From an uncultured Bacteroidales bacterium (lineage in GTDB: Bacteria > Bacteroidota > Bacteroidia > Bacteroidales > Marinilabiliaceae), in NCBI GenBank assembly GCA_937892255.1, contig CALAUL010000078.1, forward strand, positions 1-64,000: a stretch of DNA of 64,000 nt, given 5' to 3'. This document shows positions 35,324 through 43,896 of the stretch, piece after piece. The translations under genes and the position numbers were made by a program. Below the pieces are notes generated by a model that saw only the letters and a list, made by a program, of their open reading frames with translations, ran no database searches and was not told the DNA's origin. Each line of letters opens with the position of its first letter. Position 1 is the stretch's first letter.

Positions 35324-35919
35324 TTAAACAACTTAACTCTTACTTTAAACGCCTCAATATCACCCCTAAAAAGCCTAAAAATATGCCAATATCTCAACCT
35401 ACCACGTTGAGTATCTTGCATCAAACCAATAACTCTAACAACCCCATAAATAGAAACGTTTCTTCTTCCGATATTGGCAACATAAGCATCAATTCGATGT
35501 ATTCGCATGTTTCATCTGACAATGCACATAAACAAAGTCAAAGCGGGAACAACTACGTTGAACCTCTTACTCAAGAACGTCTCAATGAAACGTGGCGTCG
35601 TTATATGCGCTCTATTTCATCTTCTGACGAACAATTGTACTACGTGATGGATAGAGAGGTTTCTTTTCAAAAAAACGACATTATTATCAATCTGGAGAAT
35701 GCTCACCAAGCCAACTTATTGTCAAACGCTAATGACTTGAAGAGATTCCTTCGCAATGAACTTAGAAATATCTTTATTGAAATAGTGCCCTCTCTGCCTC
35801 AAAACTCAGACGACAACACTTCAACAATGTTTACCAACGAAGGAAAATTGAAACTATTTATCGAAAAAAATTCAGCTATCGAAACTATGATGGATGAACT
35901 AAAACTATCATTCGAATAA
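35311..35919 (+). CDS. dnaX: DnaX tau-specific C-terminal region, reached by -1 frameshift
   Basis: The -1 frame is open without interruption from the A-run (KKKVIKQLNSYFKRLN...) to TAA 35917-35919, adding about 199 residues to the 369 zero-frame residues. It begins with a Ser/Asn-rich linker, then a folded part around LNETWRRYMRSIS...VSFQKNDIIINLENAHQANLL...FLRNELRNIF, the typical end domain of Bacteroidetes DnaX that contacts the polymerase alpha subunit. An ATG at 35383 exists in this frame, but nothing supports independent initiation. Convergent with dnaA 22 bp downstream. Confidence 0.75.
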   Translation, partial: KKKVIKQLNSYFKRLNITPKKPKNMPISQPTTLSILHQTNNSNNPINRNVSSSDIGNISINSMYSHVSSDNAHKQSQSGNNYVEPLTQERLNETWRRYMRSISSSDEQLYYVMDREVSFQKNDIIINLENAHQANLLSNANDLKRFLRNELRNIFIEIVPSLPQNSDDNTSTMFTNEGKLKLFIEKNSAIETMMDELKLSFE

Positions 35920-35941
35920 TCAGTCGTACTTAATTTTATCG

Positions 35942-37348
35942 TTATGACTTTATTCGACTTTCCAATTCTTTTACGTGATTGTCAAAATCTTTATCAACAG
36001 CACGCTGGTCACTTACGCATTTTACCGCATACAACACCGTCGTGTGATTATAATGCCCAAATCTGCTTCCTATCGTCGACAGACTGCTCGTTGTCAATTC
36101 TTTTGCCAAATACATAGCCAACTGACGCGCCGTGACAACCTCTCTCTTGCGTGTCTTCATACATAGCAGGTTGTTGTCTATGCCATAATGCTCACATATT
36201 ACATGTGCCACATCTTCTATCGTGGTCTCTCGTTCTTCCCTCTTTACCATATACCCAACGACACGACGTGCTACGTCCATCGTCAAATCCTCATGATTCA
36301 ACGTCGCATGTGCCAACAACGAAACCATTGCTCCCTCTAACTCTCTGACACTCGTAGTGATATTCGTAGCCAAATAATCTATTACTTCTTGCGACAGCAC
36401 TATACCGTCTTTCTTTTGCTTATTCTCTATGATTTTCACTCGAGTCTCAAAATCAGGCATCGTCAACTCCGCTATCATTCCGGACTTGAAACGCGACAAT
36501 AATCGCTCCTCAAAACCTGTTATCTCACTCGGCTTTTTATCTGCTGCTATTATTATCTGCTTATTGTTATGCTGCAAATGATTAAATATCTGGAAGAATA
36601 CATTCTCTGTACCTGTCTTGCCCGCCAATTCCTGTATATCGTCTATTATCAACACATCTATCATTTGATAGAAGTTGAGAAATCCATTGATGCTGTTATT
36701 GCGACTGGCGTCCATGTACTGACGCATAAACCTATTTGCCGACAAATATATAACGTTGCTCGACGGATTGCGCCTCTTCACTTCTGCTCCTACGGCCTGT
36801 ATCAAATGTGTCTTTCCATACCCGCTATTTCCATAGACAAAAAACGGATTAAAGACACTTCCCGGCTTCTCCGATACAGCATGTCCTACTACCCATGCCA
36901 TCTTGTTGCATTCGCCTTCTACAAAGTTATCAAACGTAAACCCGGCATTCAACTGTGGATCTATGTTCAATGATTGTATTGCTACAGCAGCAAATGGATT
37001 ATGTGGTTCTCTCCCACTTGTATGCTTTAATATTTGTTGATATCCTCCCGATAGGTTATGACTTTCGCCTTGCATGTTGGCTGGTTGTGTCAACTTCTGC
37101 TTGGCTATCTTAAGCGTATACTCCAACTTGGCTTTCTCGCCTAATACCAATCGCAACGCTCCACTTAAAACTCCCAAATACTGACCTTCTAACGTCTCAA
37201 TAAAAAAACGACTCGGAACTTCCAATGTCAATGTACTATCAACCAACGAAACAGGTTTCAACGGATAAAACCATGTCTCGAATGCCGACAATGTCACATT
37301 GCCCTTTATGTAGTCCAAACAACTGCTCCAAGCAGAATTGTAATTCAT
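35942..37348 (-). CDS. dnaA: Chromosomal replication initiator DnaA, 468 aa
   Basis: Domain I (about 1-85) has WSSCLDYIKGNVTLSAFETWFYPL. The AAA+ domain has Walker A YGNSGYGKTHLIQAVG, Walker B VLIIDDIQEL and sensor motifs. Domain IV carries the DNA-binding signature LTTSSLSTIGSRFGHYNHTTVLYAV. Length is normal. The gene is monocistronic and convergent with dnaX. I saw no TTATCCACA-type DnaA boxes in the 240 bp upstream, so this locus may not be the origin. Confidence 0.97.
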   Translation of the reverse strand: MNYNSAWSSCLDYIKGNVTLSAFETWFYPLKPVSLVDSTLTLEVPSRFFIETLEGQYLGVLSGALRLVLGEKAKLEYTLKIAKQKLTQPANMQGESHNLSGGYQQILKHTSGREPHNPFAAVAIQSLNIDPQLNAGFTFDNFVEGECNKMAWVVGHAVSEKPGSVFNPFFVYGNSGYGKTHLIQAVGAEVKRRNPSSNVIYLSANRFMRQYMDASRNNSINGFLNFYQMIDVLIIDDIQELAGKTGTENVFFQIFNHLQHNNKQIIIAADKKPSEITGFEERLLSRFKSGMIAELTMPDFETRVKIIENKQKKDGIVLSQEVIDYLATNITTSVRELEGAMVSLLAHATLNHEDLTMDVARRVVGYMVKREERETTIEDVAHVICEHYGIDNNLLCMKTRKREVVTARQLAMYLAKELTTSSLSTIGSRFGHYNHTTVLYAVKCVSDQRAVDKDFDNHVKELESRIKS

Positions 37349-37586
37349 TTCTTTAATCCTAATTTAAGTAGTTCGTTCTATTTTCAGTCGTATTTGCAAT
37401 AGATTTTCTTCTCGCAAAGTTTGGCATTATTTTCTATAAAAAAAAATACACTGCTTATTGCTTTTACCAAAAAGTGTTTTCTGTCTTATAATCAGTCATT
37501 TAAATTTACTCTAACTTATTACGCTGATTATAAACCCATTACAGCGACCACTTTAAGTAAAATAGTTTCGTGCAATTATCTTTATA

Positions 37587-38789
37587 TTAGTCTTTTATAC
37601 TTATTTCAACACCATTTTCATACTTTGCTAATTTTGATTCGGGATAAATAACTATTGCCTTTTTTAGCAATATTTCTGCCTCTTTTTTATCCCTCTTTAC
37701 GCCTAACAGATATTCATATCGGTTCCCCTGTCTATACTCCATCACTTTCTCTCCTTCCATGTCTGTTGGTATGTCTAATGGCTTTTTAGAGGTAACAAGT
37801 TTTACCGTATATATTGTTCCCTTCATCTCTTCTGCTATCTCGGGCGATGACACGTATATGTCTTTGCCGAATTTCATCGCCGATATGCTTATGTATCTCG
37901 ACGGATTTAATCGCAAATCAACCAATAGCCTATTTACATTGTCATACAGCTCTGTATCGTTAACTATCTTTCCCAATGTCCCCTTTGCACTATCTATGTC
38001 ACTTACTATGCTTCCTATTCCGGCTATTGTTTTATTCATTGTTGAAACTAACGTATCTATTCCGCTATTTGCCAAGTCGTTAGAAAATACAACCATGTTT
38101 TTCATCATCGTCTCTACTGCTCCGCTTTGCGCTTTTAATGCCATCATCAACGTGTCCAAGTTAACCATTGCGTCTGACAACTCTCCATGACGTCTTGTCA
38201 TTCGTGCTACATCTGATGTCAACTCCTCAACATTTCTCATCGACGCATTGAGTGATGCCACTGCTCCCGATAGATGTGCTCCGCTCTCTCCTCCCAATAT
38301 GTTCGTCACTCCCTGCAATGCCGAGTCCAAACGTACCATCAACAACTCCGCTTTGTCTTTCAAAGGTTCCAATTGTTCGGTCAAACCTACCCTTACTCCG
38401 GAAGTAAGTTCATCGCCACTCTCGGCCAACTCGCTACTTCTTCCCCATACCATATCTATTCCTTTTCCTCCTAATATGTCGGTGCTATATATCTCTGCTC
38501 TTGTATCACTTGGTATGTCAATATCAATATCTATTGCTATCGTCACCTTAAATCGTCGTTCTGACGGCTCTTGCGGACAAATCTCTATATCTCTGACCGC
38601 TCCCACTTTATACCCCTCATAGAATACCGGACTCGCATCTGTAAGCCCGTTTATATCGCTGTAATATGCATAAAACTTATCTCCACTGAAGAAGACATCC
38701 CGCCCTTTCAAAAAGTTAAGTCCTATACACAGTATCGCAAAAGCACAAACACCAAAGATTCCTATCCTAATATTCTTATTCTTCAACAT
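37587..38789 (-). CDS. MlaD/MCE-domain lipid-transport protein, 400 aa
   Basis: One N-terminal membrane helix (IGIFGVCAFAILCIGLNFLKG) is followed by a single MCE domain (about 35-115: YYSDINGLTDASPVFYEGYKVGAVRDI...DILGGKGIDMV) and a long helical C-terminus, as in MlaD-type substrate-binding subunits of lipid ABC importers in Bacteroidetes. It should hang in the periplasm from the inner membrane. The permease and ATPase partners (MlaE/MlaF) are not in the window. It lies 21 bp after the amidase gene, a pairing common in Bacteroidales. Confidence 0.88.
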   Translation of the reverse strand: MLKNKNIRIGIFGVCAFAILCIGLNFLKGRDVFFSGDKFYAYYSDINGLTDASPVFYEGYKVGAVRDIEICPQEPSERRFKVTIAIDIDIDIPSDTRAEIYSTDILGGKGIDMVWGRSSELAESGDELTSGVRVGLTEQLEPLKDKAELLMVRLDSALQGVTNILGGESGAHLSGAVASLNASMRNVEELTSDVARMTRRHGELSDAMVNLDTLMMALKAQSGAVETMMKNMVVFSNDLANSGIDTLVSTMNKTIAGIGSIVSDIDSAKGTLGKIVNDTELYDNVNRLLVDLRLNPSRYISISAMKFGKDIYVSSPEIAEEMKGTIYTVKLVTSKKPLDIPTDMEGEKVMEYRQGNRYEYLLGVKRDKKEAEILLKKAIVIYPESKLAKYENGVEISIKD

Positions 38790-38810
38790 TTTTCCTCTGT
38801 ATTAATTCTC

Positions 38811-39896
38811 TTACTTCTTCGTTTTCTTACGTGCATATTTTGTTGTCACTTTCTTTCCGTCTTCGTATGCCACAATAAAACAATCTGAATACACTTTTTT
38901 TACTTTACTTACCAATTTGGAAATCTCATCGTATGTATCTGTGTTATACACCATATACTTATGCTTCCCGTCTTCTTCCCTATATTCCACTTCACCAAAT
39001 GTCTTTGGTAAATTATCTATCTTCTTCGACGATGTTATTATTTGTATTTTAAACTTTATCCCTTTATTGTCAATCTTTGCCTTTGGTGGTTCCGGTTTTA
39101 CTACTGCGACTTTGTTCGCTCCATCAAATTGCATCTTATAGTTCTTAAATGCTCTAAATATTGATTCCACATAGGCTTTTTTACCTTCTTCACTCTTCAT
39201 GTAGAGTTCCTCTTCTTTATTGCTTAAAAAGCCTAATTCCACCAATACACTTGGCATTGAGGTCTGTCTCAACACCAAAAAACCTGCTTGTCTCACTCCC
39301 CTATTTTCTCGTTTCAATCCTACAAATTCATCTTGAGTCTTTGATGCCATAAGCAGACTATTCTCTAAAAAACGATTCTGCATCAACTCAAATATGATGT
39401 AAGACTCTGGTTGCGATGGATCAAACCCTTCATAATTATTTGTGTAATCTTCCTCAAGTGTAATAACTGAGTTTTCTTTCTGTGCCACTTCAAGGTTCTC
39501 TTTCGAACGATGTAAACCCAATACAAATGTTTCTGCTCCCTTTATCTCAGGATTCTTTACCCAATTGGCATGTATCGATATAAACAAATCTGCCCCGCTC
39601 TTATTGGCTATATCCGCTCTCTTGTGCAAATCCACAAAGACGTCTTTATCTCTCGTGTATATCGTCTTAACCTCCGGCAAACTATCATTTATCATCTTTC
39701 CCAAACGTAATGCCACATCAAGCACTATATCTTTCTCCCGACAGATCTTTCCCAATGCGCCCGGGTCTTTGCCTCCATGTCCTGCATCGATGACAACCGT
39801 ACTCAATTTCTTCTGCGCAACGACTTCCCCACTTTGCACCATCGCCCCGACAGTCAACATCACTATCAATAGTTGTATATGGAATGATTTCTTCAT
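38811..39896 (-). CDS. N-acetylmuramoyl-L-alanine amidase (Amidase_3), 361 aa
   Basis: Signal peptide, then a zinc amidase domain: VVIDAGHGGKDPGALG (first His), KDIVLDVALRLG (Glu), LFISIHANW (second His) and VLVELGFLSNKEE (catalytic Glu). It cleaves the bond between MurNAc and the stem peptide, for cell separation. The C-terminal about 100 residues (IKFKIQIITSSKK...VAYEDGKKV) resemble a SPOR-like fold that binds denuded glycan. A promoter lies at 39928-39960. Confidence 0.9.
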   Translation of the reverse strand: MKKSFHIQLLIVMLTVGAMVQSGEVVAQKKLSTVVIDAGHGGKDPGALGKICREKDIVLDVALRLGKMINDSLPEVKTIYTRDKDVFVDLHKRADIANKSGADLFISIHANWVKNPEIKGAETFVLGLHRSKENLEVAQKENSVITLEEDYTNNYEGFDPSQPESYIIFELMQNRFLENSLLMASKTQDEFVGLKRENRGVRQAGFLVLRQTSMPSVLVELGFLSNKEEELYMKSEEGKKAYVESIFRAFKNYKMQFDGANKVAVVKPEPPKAKIDNKGIKFKIQIITSSKKIDNLPKTFGEVEYREEDGKHKYMVYNTDTYDEISKLVSKVKKVYSDCFIVAYEDGKKVTTKYARKKTKK

Positions 39897-39927
39897 GTCA
39901 GATTCTTATTTCTATGTTTTTATCACG

Positions 39928-39960
39928 CAAATATAGTATTTTAGAATGACAAATGACAAA
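39928..39960 (-). promoter_or_regulatory. Promoter of the amidase-mlaD operon
   Basis: On the minus strand TTTG (39957-39960), 21-bp spacer, TATATTTG (39928-39935) fit the consensus; the start is about 25 nt before ATG 39896. Confidence 0.55.
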
Positions 39961-40436
39961 ATATCCTGACAATGTGCCACCAATGACGACAAATAACACG
40001 TTTCATGAGCTTTTATGTTTATTCCTCGAATCAATCATCTTCAAATACCATTCGATTGCTATTCAAACGCTGTTCAAACACTATTTAAATGCCGTTTAAA
40101 AAGCTTTTAAAAAGCTTTTAAATCATCTTTTAACTTCCCACAAAGATGTGTGCATTTTTTTCCCTTGCCATACAAGGCTTTTTTTTTTCACTTTTATGCA
40201 TATCTTTTTTATATACACATTCTTTAACAATAACACACTAATCATTAATATCTATTTGCAAATTAAACCCATAATGTTTCACTATATCTTCACCGTAGCT
40301 TCACGCTATCGTCAAGCCGGCTACAAGCCCCAAAAGACCACTTCTTGTTTTAACATTCATTACCACTACTCCTTGTCTTTTCCTTTCTAAACACCCATCT
40401 TCTCGATTACGAAAAAGCTATTTTCTCAGCACTCTA
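39961..40436. other. Intergenic region before the thiamine operon
   Basis: About 475 bp, AT-rich, with no gene I can support; an 80-codon chance frame here is rich in His, Phe and Tyr and not protein-like. At about 40098-40122 the unit AAAAGCTTTTA is repeated in tandem twice. Confidence 0.5.
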
Positions 40437-40468
40437 TTTGCATATTTAAATAATACTACCTTACTTTG
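40437..40468 (+). promoter_or_regulatory. Promoter of the thiamine operon
   Basis: TTTG at 40437-40440, 20-bp spacer, TTACTTTG at 40461-40468 (one mismatch to TAnnTTTG). The predicted start near 40475 places the TPP aptamer at the very 5' end of the transcript. Confidence 0.55.
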
Positions 40469-40485
40469 CCCGCAGAAATAAAATG

Positions 40486-40566
40486 AAACAAAGGGGTGCT
40501 CCATTTTGGAGCTGAGATTATACCCTCGAACCTGAAGCAGTTAGTACTGCCGTAGGAATTGTGGAT
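40486..40566 (+). ncRNA. TPP riboswitch (THI element)
   Basis: The sequence holds the diagnostic pieces AAAGGGGTGCT, GCTGAGA, ACCCTCGAACCTGAAGCAGTTAG-type core (ACCC, GAACCTGA) and CGTAGGAA. P1 can form between ACAA (40488-40491) and TTGT (40559-40562). It binds thiamine pyrophosphate and represses the downstream thi genes, here probably through the terminator at 40580-40613. Confidence 0.95.
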
Positions 40567-40579
40567 ATGACAATATTAT

Positions 40580-40613
40580 GACGTATGTCCATTTTCGGAT
40601 ATGCGTCTTTTTG
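40580..40613 (+). terminator. Riboswitch expression-platform terminator
   Basis: An 11-bp stem (40580-40590 with 40597-40607, two G-T pairs), 6-nt loop and T5 follow the aptamer and precede thiS. This suggests control by transcription termination when TPP is bound. Confidence 0.8.
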
Positions 40614-40678
40614 TTTAAGACCTTACTTGATAGAGCCTCCTTTGTATCAAAAAAATTAACTTTTTAATGCTTGATACA

Positions 40679-40876
40679 ATGATTGTAAAAGTAAACAACA
40701 AGGAGGTTATTACTTCATCTGCCACGTTAGCGGCTCTATTAGCTGAATTGGATTTGAATACGGCACGTATAGCTGTTGCTGTAGATAAACAGATTGTGAT
40801 GCGCAGTCTGTGGAATGAGTATTCACTCTCTGAAGGGGCGAATATTACAATTATCACTATTGCGTGTGGAGGATAA
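40679..40876 (+). CDS. thiS: Sulfur-carrier protein ThiS, 65 aa
   Basis: Ubiquitin-like carrier, thiocarboxylated at its C-terminus for thiazole synthesis. It ends in the required Gly-Gly (TIACGG) and starts MIVKVNNKEV. An upstream in-frame ATG at 40667 would add four residues; ATG 40679 gives the usual N-terminus. First gene of the riboswitch-controlled operon. Confidence 0.93.
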   Translation: MIVKVNNKEVITSSATLAALLAELDLNTARIAVAVDKQIVMRSLWNEYSLSEGANITIITIACGG

Positions 40877-40880
40877 ACCG

Positions 40881-41525
40881 ATGGAGAAGATTCAGTTTAT
40901 CACTCACTGCAATGGACATATATCGCATGTCGAATCGGCTCGTCTTGCCCTTGAAGGCGGATGCCGTTGGATACAACTGCGCATGAAAGGTGCGTCGTGG
41001 GAAGATATAATACGAACGGGAGAAAAAGTAAAGTCATTATGCCAACGATACAATGCTACATTTATCATCAATGATTCAGCAGACTTATGTCGTATATTAA
41101 AGGCTGACGGGGTGCACTTAGGTAAGAATGACATGCCCGTTGCTGATGCTCGCAAAATTCTCGGAAGCAACTATATCATTGGTTCTACTGCCAATACGTT
41201 TGACGATATTCAACATGCTGTACGCTCGGGTGCTGATTATATAGGCTGTGGACCATTGCGTTTTACAACGACAAAGGAAAGGCTTAGTCCGACATTAGGC
41301 TTGAGTGGATATGCGGAGATAATCAACGAGGTTCAAAAGCAAAAGCTAACAGTCCCTATATATGCCATTGGAGGTGTTACAGCCGACGATATTTCTTCTC
41401 TTTTGAATATCGGCCTGTATGGTATTGCTTTAAGTGGTTACGTGCTAAATGCGCCAAATCCTACCACGAAAATGAACGAAATATTAGAAATCACAAATAA
41501 ATACATACAACAATGCAGAATTTAA
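40881..41525 (+). CDS. thiE: Thiamine-phosphate synthase ThiE, 214 aa
   Basis: Joins HMP-PP and thiazole phosphate. TIM barrel with QLRMKGASWEDI, FIINDSADLC, DGVHLGKNDMPV, IGSTANTFDD, YIGCGPLRFTTTK and YAIGGVT; the HLG and GCGP motifs bind the pyrophosphate. ATG 40881 lies 4 bp after thiS; the longer frame overlaps thiS. The 3' end overlaps thiG by 13 bp. Confidence 0.93.
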   Translation: MEKIQFITHCNGHISHVESARLALEGGCRWIQLRMKGASWEDIIRTGEKVKSLCQRYNATFIINDSADLCRILKADGVHLGKNDMPVADARKILGSNYIIGSTANTFDDIQHAVRSGADYIGCGPLRFTTTKERLSPTLGLSGYAEIINEVQKQKLTVPIYAIGGVTADDISSLLNIGLYGIALSGYVLNAPNPTTKMNEILEITNKYIQQCRI

Positions 41526-42286
41526 TTATCGCCGGACGGGAGTTCTCTTCTCGTCTCTTCTTAGGTACAGGCAAATATGCCAACAACATCATCATGAGTG
41601 AGTCTATAAAGGCTTCTGCCACAGAAATGGTAACTGTTGCCATGAAACGTGTTGACCTTGATAACAAGGAAGACGATTTGTTGGCTCATATAACTGCTCC
41701 CGATATACAACTTTTACCCAATACTTCGGGCGTAAGAAATGCCGAAGAAGCTGTTTTTGCCGCTCAGATGTCTCGCGAGGCTTTTGGTACTAATTGGCTA
41801 AAACTTGAGATTCACCCCGACCCTCGCTATCTTTTGCCAGACTCGGTAGAGACGCTCAAAGCTACCGAACAACTTGTGAAAATGGGATTCGTTGTACTCC
41901 CCTATTGTCAGGCTGATCCAACTCTATGCAAACATCTTGAAGAGGCAGGTGCTGCAACAGTAATGCCTTTGGGTGCGCCTATAGGTAGTAATAGAGGATT
42001 ACAAACACGTGATTTCTTACGCATCATAATTGAGCAAGCTAATATCCCCGTTGTAGTTGATGCCGGTATTGGTGCTCCTTCACATGCTGCAGAGGCTATG
42101 GAGATGGGAGCAGACGCATGTTTGGTGAATACGGCTATTGCGATTGCTCATGACCCGATAAGTATGGCTTGTGCCTTTAAAGAGGCTGTGGTGGCTGGAC
42201 GTAGAGCTTTTGAAGCCGGTGTCGCCTCTGAAAATACGAACTTCTACGCCTCTGCCTCTTCCCCATTAACAGCTTTTTTGGATTAA
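41513..42286 (+). CDS. thiG: Thiazole synthase ThiG, 257 aa
   Basis: Forms the thiazole ring from DXP, dehydroglycine and ThiS-thiocarboxylate. Motifs: RLFLGTGKYAN, LLPNTSGVRNAEEAV, WLKLEIHPDPRYLLPD (Schiff-base lysine), MPLGAPIGSNRGL and VVDAGIGAPSHAAEAMEMGAD. Length is normal. The start overlaps thiE. Confidence 0.96.
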   Translation: MQNLIIAGREFSSRLFLGTGKYANNIIMSESIKASATEMVTVAMKRVDLDNKEDDLLAHITAPDIQLLPNTSGVRNAEEAVFAAQMSREAFGTNWLKLEIHPDPRYLLPDSVETLKATEQLVKMGFVVLPYCQADPTLCKHLEEAGAATVMPLGAPIGSNRGLQTRDFLRIIIEQANIPVVVDAGIGAPSHAAEAMEMGADACLVNTAIAIAHDPISMACAFKEAVVAGRRAFEAGVASENTNFYASASSPLTAFLD

Positions 42287-42305
42287 CATATACACTGTAA
42301 GCAAA

Positions 42306-43886
42306 ATGATTAATAACACACCGTACAAAAGAGAAAAGGTATACATCAATGGTACTCTCTTTCCCGATATTAGAGTTGGCATGCAACGTGTTGTATTGAC
42401 TCCTACTGTAGAAATAAAGAATGGAAAGAACATAACGACAGATAATCCTCCGTTATATATCTATGATACCGGCGGACCTTACTCCGACCTACAAATACCA
42501 ACTGACATAAACAGCGGTATAGCTCCAATACGTCAAAGCTGGATAGAAGCAAGGATACACAATGGTCAGCATGGTACACAACGTGCATTGGCTCGTCAGG
42601 GTATCATAACAGCAGAGATGGAATACGTCGCATTGCGTGAGAATATGAGATGTCAAGATTATGGCATAGAGAGCCATATAACGCCCGAATTTGTACGCAA
42701 TGAGATTGCTGAAGGTCGTGCTGTTATACCGGCAAATATCAAACACCCAGAGTGCGAGCCAATGATTATAGGCCGTAATTTCTTGGTAAAAATAAACACT
42801 AACATCGGCAACTCTGCTACTACTTCGTCGGTCAACGAAGAGGTTGAAAAGATGATACGTAGTTGCAAATGGGGAGGCGACACCCTGATGGATTTGTCAA
42901 CAGGCGACAAGATAACAGAAACACGTGAGATGATATTACGCAACTGCCCTGTACCAGTGGGAACAGTCCCCATATATCAGGCATTGGATAAAGTCGATGG
43001 CAAGGTGGAGAGTCTATCGTGGGATATTTTCCGTGAGACAATCATCGAACAGTGCGAACAAGGCGTAGATTACTTTACAATACATGCCGGAGTTAGACTT
43101 AAAAATGTACACTTAGCAGATAACAGAGTTTGTGGTATAGTGAGTCGTGGAGGGTCAATATTGAGCAAATGGTGTGCACTTCATGGTAGGGAAAATTTTC
43201 TTTACGAGCACTTCGATGATATATGCGACATTCTTAGACAATACGATGTTGCTGTCTCTTTGGGCGATGGTCTACGTCCTGGAGCTATTGCCGACGCTAA
43301 CGACATTGCACAGTTTGCAGAACTTGAGACTTTGGGTGAATTGGTGTTGCGTGCTTGGCAGAAAGATGTGCAGGCTTTCGTCGAAGGTCCCGGACATGTG
43401 CCTATGCACAAGATAGAAGAAAATATGCGTAGACAGATTGAGATATGCCACAACGCTCCTTTTTATACCTTAGGACCTATCGTTACCGATATAGCACCGG
43501 CTTACGACCATATCACATCGGCTATAGGTGCAGCACAGATAGGCTGGCTCGGAACGGCAATGCTCTGTTACGTTACACCCAAAGAGCATCTTGGACTCCC
43601 TTCGACAGATGATGTTCGTAACGGCATTATGGCATATAAGATAGCCGCTCATGCAGCAGATTTAGCCAAAGGTCACCCGGCAGCAATGTTACGCGACAAT
43701 GCTCTAAGCAAAGCTCGTTTCGACTTCCGATGGCGCGACCAATTCAACTTGTCTTTAGACCCTGAACGCGCAGAAGTGTTCTTTAAAGAAGGACATCATA
43801 TCGATGAGGAATATTGTACCATGTGCGGACCTAATTTCTGCGCATTGAAGCATAGTCACGATTTAAAAACAACACTTACAAAATAG
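42306..43886 (+). CDS. thiC: Phosphomethylpyrimidine synthase ThiC, 526 aa
   Basis: Radical-SAM enzyme converting AIR to HMP-P. The C-terminal cluster motif C-x2-C-x4-C is CTMCGPNFC. Core sequences include TARQGIIT-like ALARQGIITAEME, GNSATTSSVNEEV, WGGDTLMDLSTG, NCPVPVGTVPIYQAL, FTIHAGV and VEGPGHVPMHKIEENM. Slightly shorter than the about 600-aa proteobacterial form. Confidence 0.97.
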   Translation: MINNTPYKREKVYINGTLFPDIRVGMQRVVLTPTVEIKNGKNITTDNPPLYIYDTGGPYSDLQIPTDINSGIAPIRQSWIEARIHNGQHGTQRALARQGIITAEMEYVALRENMRCQDYGIESHITPEFVRNEIAEGRAVIPANIKHPECEPMIIGRNFLVKINTNIGNSATTSSVNEEVEKMIRSCKWGGDTLMDLSTGDKITETREMILRNCPVPVGTVPIYQALDKVDGKVESLSWDIFRETIIEQCEQGVDYFTIHAGVRLKNVHLADNRVCGIVSRGGSILSKWCALHGRENFLYEHFDDICDILRQYDVAVSLGDGLRPGAIADANDIAQFAELETLGELVLRAWQKDVQAFVEGPGHVPMHKIEENMRRQIEICHNAPFYTLGPIVTDIAPAYDHITSAIGAAQIGWLGTAMLCYVTPKEHLGLPSTDDVRNGIMAYKIAAHAADLAKGHPAAMLRDNALSKARFDFRWRDQFNLSLDPERAEVFFKEGHHIDEEYCTMCGPNFCALKHSHDLKTTLTK

Positions 43887-43896
43887 CCTGATTAAT

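Noticed and set aside
40148..40390. 80-aa frame before the thiamine operon
   Set aside because: His/Phe/Tyr-rich low-complexity translation starting beside a T-run; unsupported.
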